Assembly: GCA_902595825.1 (NCBI GenBank)
Contig: CACJRP010000003.1
Location: forward strand, 1 to 64,000
Length of the DNA stretch: 64,000 nucleotides
Source: an uncultured Bacteroidota bacterium
Lineage (GTDB): Bacteria > Bacteroidota > Bacteroidia > Flavobacteriales > Flavobacteriaceae
Reading direction: 5' to 3'
Below are positions 9,490-19,356 of the stretch, one piece after another; position 1 is the stretch's first letter, and each line of letters opens with the position of its first letter. A program made the translations under genes and the position numbers. The notes under the pieces were generated by a model that was not told the DNA's origin, searched no databases, and saw only the letters and a list, made by a program, of their open reading frames with translations.

Positions 9490-9497
9490 TATATTTG
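9490..9497 (+). promoter_or_regulatory. Bacteroidota -7 promoter element (TATATTTG) for the trp leader
   Basis: Exact TAnnTTTG; candidate TTG at 9473-9475 with a short 14-nt spacer. Confidence 0.6.
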
Positions 9498-9501
9498 CAG
9501 C

Positions 9502-9549
9502 ATGAAAATTTTTATTTTTAAATGTTGGTGGTTTTATATGGATTTATAA
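9502..9549 (+). CDS. trpL: trp operon leader peptide MKIFIFKCWWFYMDL
   Basis: 16-codon ORF with tandem Trp codons (9526-9531) directly before the attenuator and trpE. Confidence 0.88.
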   Translation: MKIFIFKCWWFYMDL

Positions 9550-9551
9550 AT

Positions 9552-9610
9552 TCGTGAAAACAATCTCTATTTTTATTTATTGGCTTGTCATCACGACAGG
9601 CTTTTTTATT
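9552..9610 (+). promoter_or_regulatory. trp attenuator: antiterminator and Rho-independent terminator
   Basis: Terminator GCTTGTC(9583-9589)/GACAGGC(9595-9601) followed by TTTTTTATTT; antiterminator TCGTGA(9552-9557)/TCACGA(9591-9596) plus ACAA(9560-9563)/TTGT(9585-9588). Confidence 0.87.
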
Positions 9611-9620
9611 TGAATACGAC

Positions 9621-11024
9621 TTGAAAAAAATAAAGTTTAAAACATATCACAAAAAAATTCTTTCAGATAAACTAACTCCCGTTAGCATTTATTTGAAACT
9701 TAGGGACAGATTTGCAAATAGTCTACTTCTTGAAAGCAGCGATTACGATGTTAACAATAAAAACTTTTCCTATATATGTTGCGAGCCAATAGCATCTATA
9801 AGTATAAGAAATAGAGAAATAACTTACACTTACCCAAGTCAAAAAAAAATAACTACAAAATTCAAAAAAAATGATAGTATCCCATTATTGATAGAAAAAT
9901 TTTCTAAAAAATTTGATTATAATCACAAAAAATACAGCTTCGTAACTAATGGGCTTTTTGGATATATTTCGCACGAAACCATATCACATTTTGAAGATCT
10001 AGATTTAGACAAAAATAAAGATAATATAGAAATACCAGATTTATATTATGCTGTTTATAAATACATAATTTGTATAAGCTTATTTAATCACGAGGCACAT
10101 ATTTTCTGCCACTCAGTAAATGGTGAAAACGACATTAGCGTTATTAATAAACTTTTAATAAGTGATATACCAACAAATTATTCTTTTACTAAAAAAGGCA
10201 AAAAAGTTTCAAATTTTACTGATAAAGAGTTTATTGATCTAGTAAAAAAAGGAAAGGATCATTGTTTTAGAGGAGATGTTTTCCAGATAGTTTTATCAAG
10301 AAGGTTTTCTCAAAGTTTTTATGGAGACGAATTTAATGTCTATAGAGCATTGAGGTCTATTAATCCATCTCCATACCTTTTTTTCTTTGATTACGGAAGC
10401 TTTAAAATTTTTGGTAGTTCTCCGGAAGCACAGATAATAATTGAAAATCGAAGAGCCGAAATACACCCCATAGCAGGAACATTCAAAAGAACAGGAAATG
10501 ACATTAAAGACAAAGAGTTAGCAGAAAAGTTGAAAAAAGATCCTAAGGAAAATAGTGAACATGTCATGCTTGTAGACCTGGCCAGAAACGATTTAAGTAG
10601 AAATGGAACTGAGGTCAAAGTTGAAAAAAACAGACAAATACAATTTTTTTCACATGTTATTCATCTTGTTTCAAAGGTGACAGGAAAACTAAATCCTTTA
10701 ACCAATAATTTTCAGGTTGTTGCTGACACATTTCCCGCTGGTACTTTATCAGGTGCTCCAAAACACATGGCTTTAAAACTTATTGATAAGTATGAAAATA
10801 TTGCAAGAAATTTTTATGGAGGTGCATTAGGTTATTTTGATTTTGAAGGAAATTTTAATCATTGCATTATCATTAGATCTTTTCTAAGTAAAAATCAAAT
10901 TATTCATTACCAAGCAGGTGCGGGTGTTGTTGCAAAATCGAAACCAAAAAAAGAGTTGGAAGAAGTATACAATAAATTGGGAGCTTTGGAAAAAGCATTG
11001 GAAATAGCTGAAAAAATAACATGA
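9621..11024 (+). CDS. trpE: Anthranilate synthase component I
   Basis: Chorismate-binding motifs 'GSSPEAQIIIENRRAEIHPIAGTFKR', 'DTFPAGTLSGAPKHMA'; TTG start at 9621 preferred because the track start (9585) lies inside the terminator stem. Confidence 0.9.
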   Translation: MKKIKFKTYHKKILSDKLTPVSIYLKLRDRFANSLLLESSDYDVNNKNFSYICCEPIASISIRNREITYTYPSQKKITTKFKKNDSIPLLIEKFSKKFDYNHKKYSFVTNGLFGYISHETISHFEDLDLDKNKDNIEIPDLYYAVYKYIICISLFNHEAHIFCHSVNGENDISVINKLLISDIPTNYSFTKKGKKVSNFTDKEFIDLVKKGKDHCFRGDVFQIVLSRRFSQSFYGDEFNVYRALRSINPSPYLFFFDYGSFKIFGSSPEAQIIIENRRAEIHPIAGTFKRTGNDIKDKELAEKLKKDPKENSEHVMLVDLARNDLSRNGTEVKVEKNRQIQFFSHVIHLVSKVTGKLNPLTNNFQVVADTFPAGTLSGAPKHMALKLIDKYENIARNFYGGALGYFDFEGNFNHCIIIRSFLSKNQIIHYQAGAGVVAKSKPKKELEEVYNKLGALEKALEIAEKIT

Positions 11025-11584
11025 AAAAAATATTTGTAGTTGATAATTACGACTCTTTCACTTACAATCTAGTTCACATATTAAGGGACTTAAATTGTAA
11101 TCTTGAGGTTAAAAGAAATGATGACTTTAACTTAGATGAAATAAATGGTTATGATTACATTCTTTTGTCGCCTGGTCCAGGAATACCAAAAGAATCGGGT
11201 TTATTGAATGAAGTAATTAAAAAATATCACAAGACTAAAAATATTTTGGGAGTATGTTTGGGAATGCAAGCAATAGGGGAAGTTTTTGGTGGTGAAATTG
11301 AGAATTTAAAAAATGTATATCATGGAGTTGAAACAAGCATTAAAATCATCAATCACAAAAAATTATTTCTAGATATTCCTGAAAATATAATGGTGGGAAG
11401 ATATCATTCATGGGTTGTTAAGCATCCCTTACCAAGTTGTCTTATTGCAACATCCTTTGATAAGAACGGTTATCTAATGTCCCTTAGACACAAAAACTAC
11501 AATGTCTCTGGGGTTCAATTTCATCCTGAATCAATATTGACAAAATATGGGAAAAAAATTCTTCAAAATTGGATAAATGATTAA
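11021..11584 (+). CDS. trpG: Anthranilate synthase component II (glutamine amidotransferase)
   Basis: 'VDNYDSFTYNLVHIL', 'LLSPGPGIPKESG', 'GVCLGMQAIGE', 'GVQFHPES'. Confidence 0.95.
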   Translation: MKKIFVVDNYDSFTYNLVHILRDLNCNLEVKRNDDFNLDEINGYDYILLSPGPGIPKESGLLNEVIKKYHKTKNILGVCLGMQAIGEVFGGEIENLKNVYHGVETSIKIINHKKLFLDIPENIMVGRYHSWVVKHPLPSCLIATSFDKNGYLMSLRHKNYNVSGVQFHPESILTKYGKKILQNWIND

Positions 11585-12572
11585 TATGAAAAAAACTTTA
11601 GAAAAATTAATATCAAAAGAATATCTAACCGCCTCTGAGGCTGAAAAATGCCTTATTGAAATAACTGAAGGAAAACATCATGATATTCTCGTGTCATCTT
11701 TTTTGACAACTTTTATGATGAGAACAGTATCTATAGAAGAGTTAAATGGTTTTAGAAATGCATTACTTAATTTGTGCATTAAGGTAGATTTGTCCGATTA
11801 CGATACAATTGATTTGTGTGGTACGGGGGGAGATGAAAAAAATACTTTCAATATTTCAACTTTGTCATCTTTTATAACTGCTGGTTCGGGAATTAAAGTT
11901 GCAAAGCATGGTAATTATGGCATTTCTTCGAATTGCGGATCAAGTAATGTCCTGGAATTTTTAGGGATTAGATTTTCCAATGATGAAAGTTACTTAAAAA
12001 ATTGCATCGATAAAGCTGGAATATGTTTTCTTCACGCGCCATTATTTCATCCAGCTATGAAAAATGTAGCTTCTGTTAGAAAAAATTTAGGAATCAAGAC
12101 TTTTTTTAATATTTTGGGTCCGCTTGTAAATCCTGTTAATCCTAAAAATCAACTTACTGGTGTTTATAACCTAGAAACTGCAAGATTGTATGGCTATTTT
12201 TTTCAACAAACAAATAAAAACTACGCAATTACTTATTCATTAGACGGCTACGATGAAATTTCTCTGACTGGCCCAACAAAATTGATTCGAAATTCTGGAG
12301 AGTTTATTTTCGATCCTCATCATTTTGGGTATAAAATTATAACAAAGGAATCCATAAGTGGAGGAAGTAGTGTAGAAAATTCGGCCTTTATTTTCAAATC
12401 TATATTAGAAGGAAATGGTTCTAAGGAGCAAAATAATGTTGTTTGCGCTAATGCAGCGATGGCAATATCTACATCTACAAATTTAGATATTGATGAATCT
12501 ATAAAATTAGCTGAGGATTCATTGTATAATAAAAAAGCTCTCAAATCCTTTGAAAAACTAGTTAAAATTTAA
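11577..12572 (+). CDS. trpD: Anthranilate phosphoribosyltransferase
   Basis: 'DLCGTGGDEKNTFNIST', 'KHGNYGISSNCGSSNVLE'. Confidence 0.95.
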   Translation: MINMKKTLEKLISKEYLTASEAEKCLIEITEGKHHDILVSSFLTTFMMRTVSIEELNGFRNALLNLCIKVDLSDYDTIDLCGTGGDEKNTFNISTLSSFITAGSGIKVAKHGNYGISSNCGSSNVLEFLGIRFSNDESYLKNCIDKAGICFLHAPLFHPAMKNVASVRKNLGIKTFFNILGPLVNPVNPKNQLTGVYNLETARLYGYFFQQTNKNYAITYSLDGYDEISLTGPTKLIRNSGEFIFDPHHFGYKIITKESISGGSSVENSAFIFKSILEGNGSKEQNNVVCANAAMAISTSTNLDIDESIKLAEDSLYNKKALKSFEKLVKI

Positions 12573-12574
12573 AT

Positions 12575-13366
12575 ATGTCTATATTAAAAAATATTGTAAT
12601 TGACTTAAAAAAAGAACTGAAACTTAAAAAAAGTATTATTCCCGTTTCTGAATATGAAAAAATGTCCCTTTTTGCAAGAAATACAATTTCAATGAGTGAT
12701 TCAATTAAAAAGAATAATTTTGGAATTATAGCTGAATTCAAAAGACGTTCTCCATCAAAAAATGAAATTAATAATAAATTATCTGTTCATGAAGTTTGCA
12801 GAAACTATCAAATTTTTGGTGCAAGCGGATTATCGATATTAACTAATTTAAAGTATTTTGGAGGGAGCTTGGAGGACTTAGCATTAGCCAGATCTGCTTG
12901 CACTTTGCCCATATTAAGAAAAGATTTTATAATTGATGAATATCAAATTTATGAGGCTAAAGCCTTTGGTGCTGATACTATTTTACTCATATCTTCAATA
13001 CTTACAAGAGACGAAATAGCCAATTTGTCAAAAAAAGCAAAAGAGTTGAATTTAGAGGTTCTTTTAGAAGTTCATAATAATGAAGAATTAAAAGAAGGGT
13101 TAGTTGAGCACGTGGACATTATAGGAGTAAACAACAGAAATCTGAAATCTTTCAAAACTGATATACAAATTAGTGAAAAACTTTTCAATCAAATACCCAA
13201 TAAATTTTTAAAAATTTCTGAAAGTGGGCTGAATAACGATAATTCAATAAAAAAATTAAAGAAAATTGGATACCAAGGGTTTTTGATAGGAGAAAAGTTT
13301 ATGGTATCCAGTGATCCAGGTAAAGAGTTAAAAAAAACTTTAGAAAATTTAACTTATGAAAATTAA
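12575..13366 (+). CDS. trpC: Indole-3-glycerol phosphate synthase
   Basis: 'IIAEFKRRSPSK', 'PILRKDFIIDEYQIYEAKAFGADTILLI', 'GVNNRNLKSF'. Confidence 0.95.
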   Translation: MSILKNIVIDLKKELKLKKSIIPVSEYEKMSLFARNTISMSDSIKKNNFGIIAEFKRRSPSKNEINNKLSVHEVCRNYQIFGASGLSILTNLKYFGGSLEDLALARSACTLPILRKDFIIDEYQIYEAKAFGADTILLISSILTRDEIANLSKKAKELNLEVLLEVHNNEELKEGLVEHVDIIGVNNRNLKSFKTDIQISEKLFNQIPNKFLKISESGLNNDNSIKKLKKIGYQGFLIGEKFMVSSDPGKELKKTLENLTYEN

Positions 13367-13985
13367 AATTTGTGGTTTGAAGTTTGAATCAAATATTATA
13401 AGTCTTTCTAAATTAGAACCTGATTACATGGGTTTTATTTTTTGGAATAAATCAAAAAGACATGTCAAAGGTTCCACTCCAAATCTCTCAGAAACCAAAA
13501 TAAAAAAAACAGGGGTTTTTGTAAATGCTGATTTTGAAAATATTAAGGCAAAAACTTATGGTCATAAATTAAAGGCAATTCAACTTCATGGGCAAGAATC
13601 TCCTGAATTTTGCAAAAAAATAAAGAATTTAGGAGTTGAAATTATTAAAGCTTTTAGTGTTGATGAAAATTTTAATTTTGATATTTTGGAAAAGTATGAC
13701 TTGTTTAGTGATTATTTTTTATTTGACACAAGAGGGAAATCTCCTGGTGGAAATGGTATTTCCTTCAACTGGGAGATTTTAAGAAATTATAAATACAAGA
13801 AAAAGTTTTTTCTAAGTGGAGGTATAGGTCTAGAAAGCGTTGATGCAATAAAAAAAATAAAAAATCTTGACATACCCTTGTTCTGCATTGATATAAATAG
13901 CAGATTCGAATTAAATCCAGGAAAAAAAAATATAGAATTGATTAAATCTTTTAAAAATAATTTAGAAAATGAAATACAAAGTTGA
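13356..13985 (+). CDS. trpF: Phosphoribosylanthranilate isomerase
   Basis: 'MKIKICGLKFESNI', 'DYMGFIFWNKSKRHV', 'LHGQESPEFC', 'FLSGGIG'. Confidence 0.93.
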   Translation: MKIKICGLKFESNIISLSKLEPDYMGFIFWNKSKRHVKGSTPNLSETKIKKTGVFVNADFENIKAKTYGHKLKAIQLHGQESPEFCKKIKNLGVEIIKAFSVDENFNFDILEKYDLFSDYFLFDTRGKSPGGNGISFNWEILRNYKYKKKFFLSGGIGLESVDAIKKIKNLDIPLFCIDINSRFELNPGKKNIELIKSFKNNLENEIQS

Positions 13986-15150
13986 CGAAAAAGGTTTCTA
14001 TGGCAATTTTGGAGGTGCATACATTCCTGAAATGCTATATCCCAATATAAATGAATTAAAAGTAAATTATCTTAAAATAATAAACTCAAAAAACTTTAGA
14101 AAAGATTTCGAAAAATTATTAGCTGAATACGTAGGGAGACCAACTCCTTTATATTTTGCTGAACGGCTTTCCGAAAAATACAACACAAAAATTTACTTAA
14201 AAAGAGAGGACCTCTGTCATACTGGAGCTCACAAAATAAACAATACTATTGGACAAATTTTGTTAGCCAAAAGCTTAAATAAAAAAAGAATTATTGCTGA
14301 GACAGGAGCCGGACAGCACGGAGTTGCTACGGCAACAGTGTGTGCATTAATGGGAATTGATTGTGTAATATACATGGGCGAGGTTGATATTAAACGTCAA
14401 GCACCAAACGTGGCACGAATGAAAATGCTTGGTGCGCAGGTAAAAGAGGCAAAATCCGGAAGTAAAACTCTAAAAGATGCGACTAATGAAGCAATGAGAG
14501 ATTGGATTAATAATCCAAAAGATACTCATTATATTATTGGTTCGGTTGTTGGTCCACATCCTTATCCAGATATGGTTTCACGTTTACAATCTGTAATTAG
14601 TGAAGAGGTTAAGACACAACTTTTAGAAAAAGAAGGTAGAAATTACCCAGATTACCTTATCGCATGTGTTGGTGGCGGAAGTAATGCGGCAGGTCTTTAT
14701 TATCATTATTTGAATAATAAAAAAGTAAAAATAATAGCAGTTGAAGCAGCTGGTAAAGGAATTAATTCTGGTAAAAGTGCAGCAACAATTAAATTGGGTA
14801 AGATTGGAATTATGCACGGTAGTAAAACATTACTTATGCAAAACGAAGACGGACAAATAATTGAACCTTATTCTATTTCAGCAGGTTTAGATTATCCTGG
14901 TATTGGTCCTCTTCATTCTCATATGTATGAGACAAAAAGAGCAAAATTTGTTTCAGTTAATGATAATGAGGCGATGGATTGGGGGCTAACTTTATCTCAG
15001 ATAGAAGGAATTATACCTGCAATTGAAACTGCCCATGCATTTTCAATTTTGGATACAATGGTTTTCAAAAAAAATGATGTGCTCGTTTTTAATTGTTCTG
15101 GAAGAGGTGACAAGGATTTAGAAACTTACATAAAATACTTTAAACTTTAA
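13969..15150 (+). CDS. trpB: Tryptophan synthase beta chain
   Basis: 'KREDLCHTGAHKINNTIGQ', 'AETGAGQHGVATATVCALMG', 'VGGGSNAAG'. Confidence 0.97.
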   Translation: MKYKVDEKGFYGNFGGAYIPEMLYPNINELKVNYLKIINSKNFRKDFEKLLAEYVGRPTPLYFAERLSEKYNTKIYLKREDLCHTGAHKINNTIGQILLAKSLNKKRIIAETGAGQHGVATATVCALMGIDCVIYMGEVDIKRQAPNVARMKMLGAQVKEAKSGSKTLKDATNEAMRDWINNPKDTHYIIGSVVGPHPYPDMVSRLQSVISEEVKTQLLEKEGRNYPDYLIACVGGGSNAAGLYYHYLNNKKVKIIAVEAAGKGINSGKSAATIKLGKIGIMHGSKTLLMQNEDGQIIEPYSISAGLDYPGIGPLHSHMYETKRAKFVSVNDNEAMDWGLTLSQIEGIIPAIETAHAFSILDTMVFKKNDVLVFNCSGRGDKDLETYIKYFKL

Positions 15151-15911
15151 TGAATCGAATAGAGAAGAAATTAAAGGAAGAAGAAAAAATACTATCAGTT
15201 TATTTTACTGCTGGTTTTCCTAGATTGGATGATACTTTAGAAATTATATCGAAACTAGAAAAGTCTAATGTAGATTTAATTGAAGTTGGGATTCCTTTTT
15301 CTGACCCTCTGGCTGACGGAGAAACTATCCAAAGAAGTTCAAAAAAAGCAATTGGAAACGGTATGACAATACATAAACTCTTTACTCAACTAAAACATTT
15401 AAGAAAAACGGTGAAAATTCCAGTCATACTTATGGGATATTTAAACCCTATTATGCAATTTGGAATTGAAAAATTCTGTCTGAAATCTAAAGAAATTGGT
15501 GTCGATGGATTAATTATCCCCGATCTTCCTATTGAGATATTTCTTGAAGAATACTTTGACCTATTTAATAAGATAAATCTATTTAATATTTTTTTAATAA
15601 CACCTCAAACCTCTGAAGAAAGGATTAAATTAATAGATAGAAATTCAAAAGGGTTTATCTATATGGTGAGCAGTTCTTCAATAACAGGGTCTAAGAAGAA
15701 CTTGGAGGATACAAGCTTTAAATATTTTGATAAAATTTCAAAAATGAATTTAAATAATCCCACGATTGTTGGATTTGGTATAAGCAATCGTAAGACTTAT
15801 GAAAAAGTTATTAGGAAGAGTAAGGGTGCAATAATAGGTTCATCCTTCATTAATTTTATTGAACAAAATAGTTTAGATAATATAGGAGAATTTATAAAAA
15901 AGTTTAGATGA
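15150..15911 (+). CDS. trpA: Tryptophan synthase alpha chain
   Basis: 'LSVYFTAGFPRLDDT', 'IEVGIPFSDPLADGETIQRSS', 'VSSSSITGSK'. Confidence 0.95.
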   Translation: MNRIEKKLKEEEKILSVYFTAGFPRLDDTLEIISKLEKSNVDLIEVGIPFSDPLADGETIQRSSKKAIGNGMTIHKLFTQLKHLRKTVKIPVILMGYLNPIMQFGIEKFCLKSKEIGVDGLIIPDLPIEIFLEEYFDLFNKINLFNIFLITPQTSEERIKLIDRNSKGFIYMVSSSSITGSKKNLEDTSFKYFDKISKMNLNNPTIVGFGISNRKTYEKVIRKSKGAIIGSSFINFIEQNSLDNIGEFIKKFR

Positions 15912-16682
15912 TTACCTTATAAAAACAGGTTCATTTGAATTGTTTGTTTCATTATCACTAAAAGCATATCCAGCTAAATTAAATCCGAGTATTTGTTTTA
16001 AATTTTTTGAATTATTGTCTATTATATATCTAGCCATAAGTCCCCTTGCCTTTTTTGCATAAAATGAAATTATTTTTAATTTACCATTACTATAATCCTT
16101 AAAAATTGGACTTATTATTTGTGCATCTATTTTGCTTGAATCCACAGCGTTAAAATACTCTTTACTCGCTAAATTCAGCAAAATATCACCACTTGATAAT
16201 TCAGAATTAAGGTAATTGGTAACCAAATCGATCCAAAATTCATGAAGATGATTTGATTTTCCTAATTTGATTTTTGTCTTCATTTCGAGCCGATATGGTT
16301 GGATCAAATCAAGGGGTTTTAAAATACCGTATAGTCCAGAAAGTATTCTTAAATTTTTTTGCATTGTTTTTATCTTAGAATCCGAAATTGAATAAGCATC
16401 TAACCCTGAGTATACATCACCATTAAATGTATAAATACATGGTCTAAAGCTAGAATCGAAGTTTAAATTAGATGAAAGTTTGAAATTTTGATTTCTGTTC
16501 CAATTTAACTGAGCTATTTTTTCTGAAACACCAAGCAAACTTCCTAAAGAACCAACAGACATTTCTTTAAGTTTTGAAATAATATCCTTTGATTCTTTGT
16601 AGAAAATTGGATTTGTGAATTTATCAAATGGTATTTTTGATGTTAAGTTCAATGACTTAGCTGGAGAAATTATAATTTTCAT
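15912..16682 (-). CDS. yaaA: Peroxide stress protein YaaA (UPF0246)
   Basis: 'MKIIISPAKSLN', 'FNGDVYSGLDA', 'LSGLYGILKPLDLIQPYRLEM'. Confidence 0.92.
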   Translation of the reverse strand: MKIIISPAKSLNLTSKIPFDKFTNPIFYKESKDIISKLKEMSVGSLGSLLGVSEKIAQLNWNRNQNFKLSSNLNFDSSFRPCIYTFNGDVYSGLDAYSISDSKIKTMQKNLRILSGLYGILKPLDLIQPYRLEMKTKIKLGKSNHLHEFWIDLVTNYLNSELSSGDILLNLASKEYFNAVDSSKIDAQIISPIFKDYSNGKLKIISFYAKKARGLMARYIIDNNSKNLKQILGFNLAGYAFSDNETNNSNEPVFIR

Positions 16683-16745
16683 CGTTTACTTTTGATTTCA
16701 AATTTAATAGCTTTTTTTAGAAATCAAAGTTCAAAATTTGATTCT

Positions 16746-17771
16746 TTAAAGAAAATCTTTATGCCTGGAATATATCCTCCATTTCTTTAAAACTTCTAAA
16801 ATATCCTGAGGTAAATCAGATGTAAATGTCATTTTTTTTTCATTTTCTGGGTGTTTAAATCCAATTGTTTTAGCGTGAAGTGCCTGCCTTGGGAGAATTT
16901 TAAAACAATTGTCGACAAACTGTTTGTATTTAGAAAACCTTGTGCCTTTTAAAATAATATTTCCACCGTATCTTTCATCGTTAAACAATGTATGTCCTAT
17001 ATGTTTCATATGAACCCTAATTTGGTGAGTTCTTCCCGTTTCCAAATTACATTCTACCAAAGTTACATATCCAAACCTTTCAATTACTTTATAATGAGTG
17101 ATAGCAGTTTTACCTATTTCATTTTCAGGATAAACAGACATTCTTAATCTATTTTTTAAATCTCTTGCTATGTTAGCGTTTATGGTGCCATTGTCTTGTT
17201 TAAGATTACCCCATACCAAGGCTTGGTAGGTTCTATCAATAGTTTTATTATAAAATTGGTCAGCAAGACTTTTCATTGCTAGATTACTTTTGGCAACTAG
17301 GATTAGACCACTTGTATCCTTGTCAAGGCGATGAACAAGACCAGGTCTATCATTCGAATTTACAGGTAGGTTTTTGAAATGATATAGTAATGCGTTAACT
17401 AATGTGCCTGTATAATTTCCATGTCCGGGATGAACAACCAATCCTGCTTCTTTATTTATTACTATAAGATGATCATCTTCAAATACAACATTTAATTTTA
17501 TTTTTTCAGATTTTAATAAACTTTCAAAAGGAGGATGAGGCAAGGTTACTTTGACTATATCTTTGGGTTTAATTTTAAAATTAGGTTTTACAGAAATTTC
17601 ATTAACAAATATAAAACCAGATTTGGCTGCCATTTGAATTTTATTTCTTGATAAATTTTCGATCCTATTTATTAGAAATTTGTCTACCCTCAGAGGTTTT
17701 TGTCCAGAATCTGCTTCAAAGGTGAAGTGCTCATATAAATTTTCTTCTTCGATAATCCTATTTTTTTCCAT
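16746..17771 (-). CDS. RluD-family 23S rRNA pseudouridine synthase
   Basis: S4 domain; 'RPGLVHRLDKDTSGLILVAKS', 'LETGRTHQIRVHM'. Confidence 0.92.
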   Translation of the reverse strand: MEKNRIIEEENLYEHFTFEADSGQKPLRVDKFLINRIENLSRNKIQMAAKSGFIFVNEISVKPNFKIKPKDIVKVTLPHPPFESLLKSEKIKLNVVFEDDHLIVINKEAGLVVHPGHGNYTGTLVNALLYHFKNLPVNSNDRPGLVHRLDKDTSGLILVAKSNLAMKSLADQFYNKTIDRTYQALVWGNLKQDNGTINANIARDLKNRLRMSVYPENEIGKTAITHYKVIERFGYVTLVECNLETGRTHQIRVHMKHIGHTLFNDERYGGNIILKGTRFSKYKQFVDNCFKILPRQALHAKTIGFKHPENEKKMTFTSDLPQDILEVLKKWRIYSRHKDFL

Positions 17772-18309
17772 TACCTAAAACCAAATCTATTTTTTTTCTT
17801 TGCCGAAGGGTGTGACCTGGTTTAATTTTTTTGCCTTCGTAACGGATCTCAAGGACCATATCTTTACCAATATTGTTTTTATAAATTAATTCACCAACTT
17901 CAAATCCAACAGCATTTAACAAAGTTTCGGCGTTTCTGAGTGTAACTTGGATAACATTTGGAACTTTTATTTTTTTATATCCAACTGGATTTAATGTTAA
18001 ATAAATTTTCCTTCCTCTTTTTACTTCTCTGTCTTGATTTGGGAACTGATCTAAAACAGTCAGAGGGGGGTAATTTGGGTTATATTTTGCAGAATCCAGA
18101 ATTACAATTTTTAAGGATTCACTTTTGGCAGATTCAATTGCCTTGGATATACTAAGACCGAAGAATTTTGGAACTTTAACATAATTTTTGTGTTGAGTTA
18201 CAAAGCCAAGTCCGAAAAAAATAATAAATGCAACAAGCAGAGTGAAAAAAACTATGTATAGTATATTTTTAAAAAAAACTCGGCTAATTATAAACTTAAA
18301 TAATTTCAT
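17758..18309 (-). CDS. PASTA-domain membrane protein
   Basis: N-terminal TM; repeated PASTA-like segments 'YVKVPKFFGLSISKAIESAKSESL', 'KIKVPNVIQVTLRNAETLLNAVGFEVGEL'. Confidence 0.8.
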   Translation of the reverse strand: MKLFKFIISRVFFKNILYIVFFTLLVAFIIFFGLGFVTQHKNYVKVPKFFGLSISKAIESAKSESLKIVILDSAKYNPNYPPLTVLDQFPNQDREVKRGRKIYLTLNPVGYKKIKVPNVIQVTLRNAETLLNAVGFEVGELIYKNNIGKDMVLEIRYEGKKIKPGHTLRQRKKIDLVLGNGKK

Positions 18310-18384
18310 TTCTCAAAACTATAATATTTTAATTAAAGCAAACAAATTCATCAATTCAATTATTACCTTTATAATTATTTACAG

Positions 18385-19356
18385 ATGAAAGTAATTGGCA
18401 TAGCCTGTGGTGGATATACTTCTGAAAGAGAAATTTCTCTTAAAAGTGGGAATTTTATGTTTAATTTAATTAGGGATTCAAATTTTGAATGCTATAAAAT
18501 TGACATAAATAGAAGTAATTATTTTGCTATTGATAAATCAGGCAACAAATTTTCTTTAAATAAAAAAAACTTCCGATTTTTAATCAATAACGTCAGCATT
18601 TCATTCGATTATATTATAAATTTAGTTCATGGAAGTCCCGGTGAGAATGGAAAACTTACAAAAAAATTTGAAGATTTGGGAATTTCTCACTCTACATGTG
18701 ATTCTTCAATAGCCGAATTAACATTTAACAAAAAAAAATGTTTAGAATTAGCAAAAGAAATTGGTTTAAAAATTGCAAAAAATCAATTATTCGAAAAAGG
18801 TCAAGAAATTAATGAGAAAAAAATTAGAGATAAAATAGGTTTCCCTTGTTTTGTTAAACCTAATCAATCAGGTAGTAGTTTTGGAATCAGTAAAGTATAT
18901 TCAGAAAAAGAATTAAAGCCTGCAATTGAAAAAGCATTAAAAGAGGATAATGAAATTGTTATAGAATCATTTTTAAGGGGAAGGGAGGTTAATGTAGGAG
19001 TATTTAGATTAAATGGAAAGGTAGAAGTTCTCCCATTAACGGAGGTTATTAGTGACAATGATTTTTTTGATTACAAAGCAAAATATGAGGGCGAGTCCGA
19101 AGAAATAACTCCAGCTATACTACCAATTGAACTTGAAAGTAAAGTTAAAAAAGATGCTTTGAATTTGTATAAAAAATTAAATTTAAGAGGAATTACAAGA
19201 AGTGAATTCATATTTAAAGAAAATATTCCTTACTTTTTAGAAACAAATACAATTCCAGGGATGACAAAACAAAGTATCATCCCTCAACAATTTAAAGCTG
19301 CAAAAAAAGACTTGAAAAAAATTATTTTAGCTATGATAAATGAAGCATTAAAATGA
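18385..19356 (+). CDS. ddl: D-alanine--D-alanine ligase
   Basis: 'VHGSPGENGKLTKKFEDLGI', 'FVKPNQSGSSFGISKV', 'FLETNTIPGMT'. Confidence 0.93.
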   Translation: MKVIGIACGGYTSEREISLKSGNFMFNLIRDSNFECYKIDINRSNYFAIDKSGNKFSLNKKNFRFLINNVSISFDYIINLVHGSPGENGKLTKKFEDLGISHSTCDSSIAELTFNKKKCLELAKEIGLKIAKNQLFEKGQEINEKKIRDKIGFPCFVKPNQSGSSFGISKVYSEKELKPAIEKALKEDNEIVIESFLRGREVNVGVFRLNGKVEVLPLTEVISDNDFFDYKAKYEGESEEITPAILPIELESKVKKDALNLYKKLNLRGITRSEFIFKENIPYFLETNTIPGMTKQSIIPQQFKAAKKDLKKIILAMINEALK

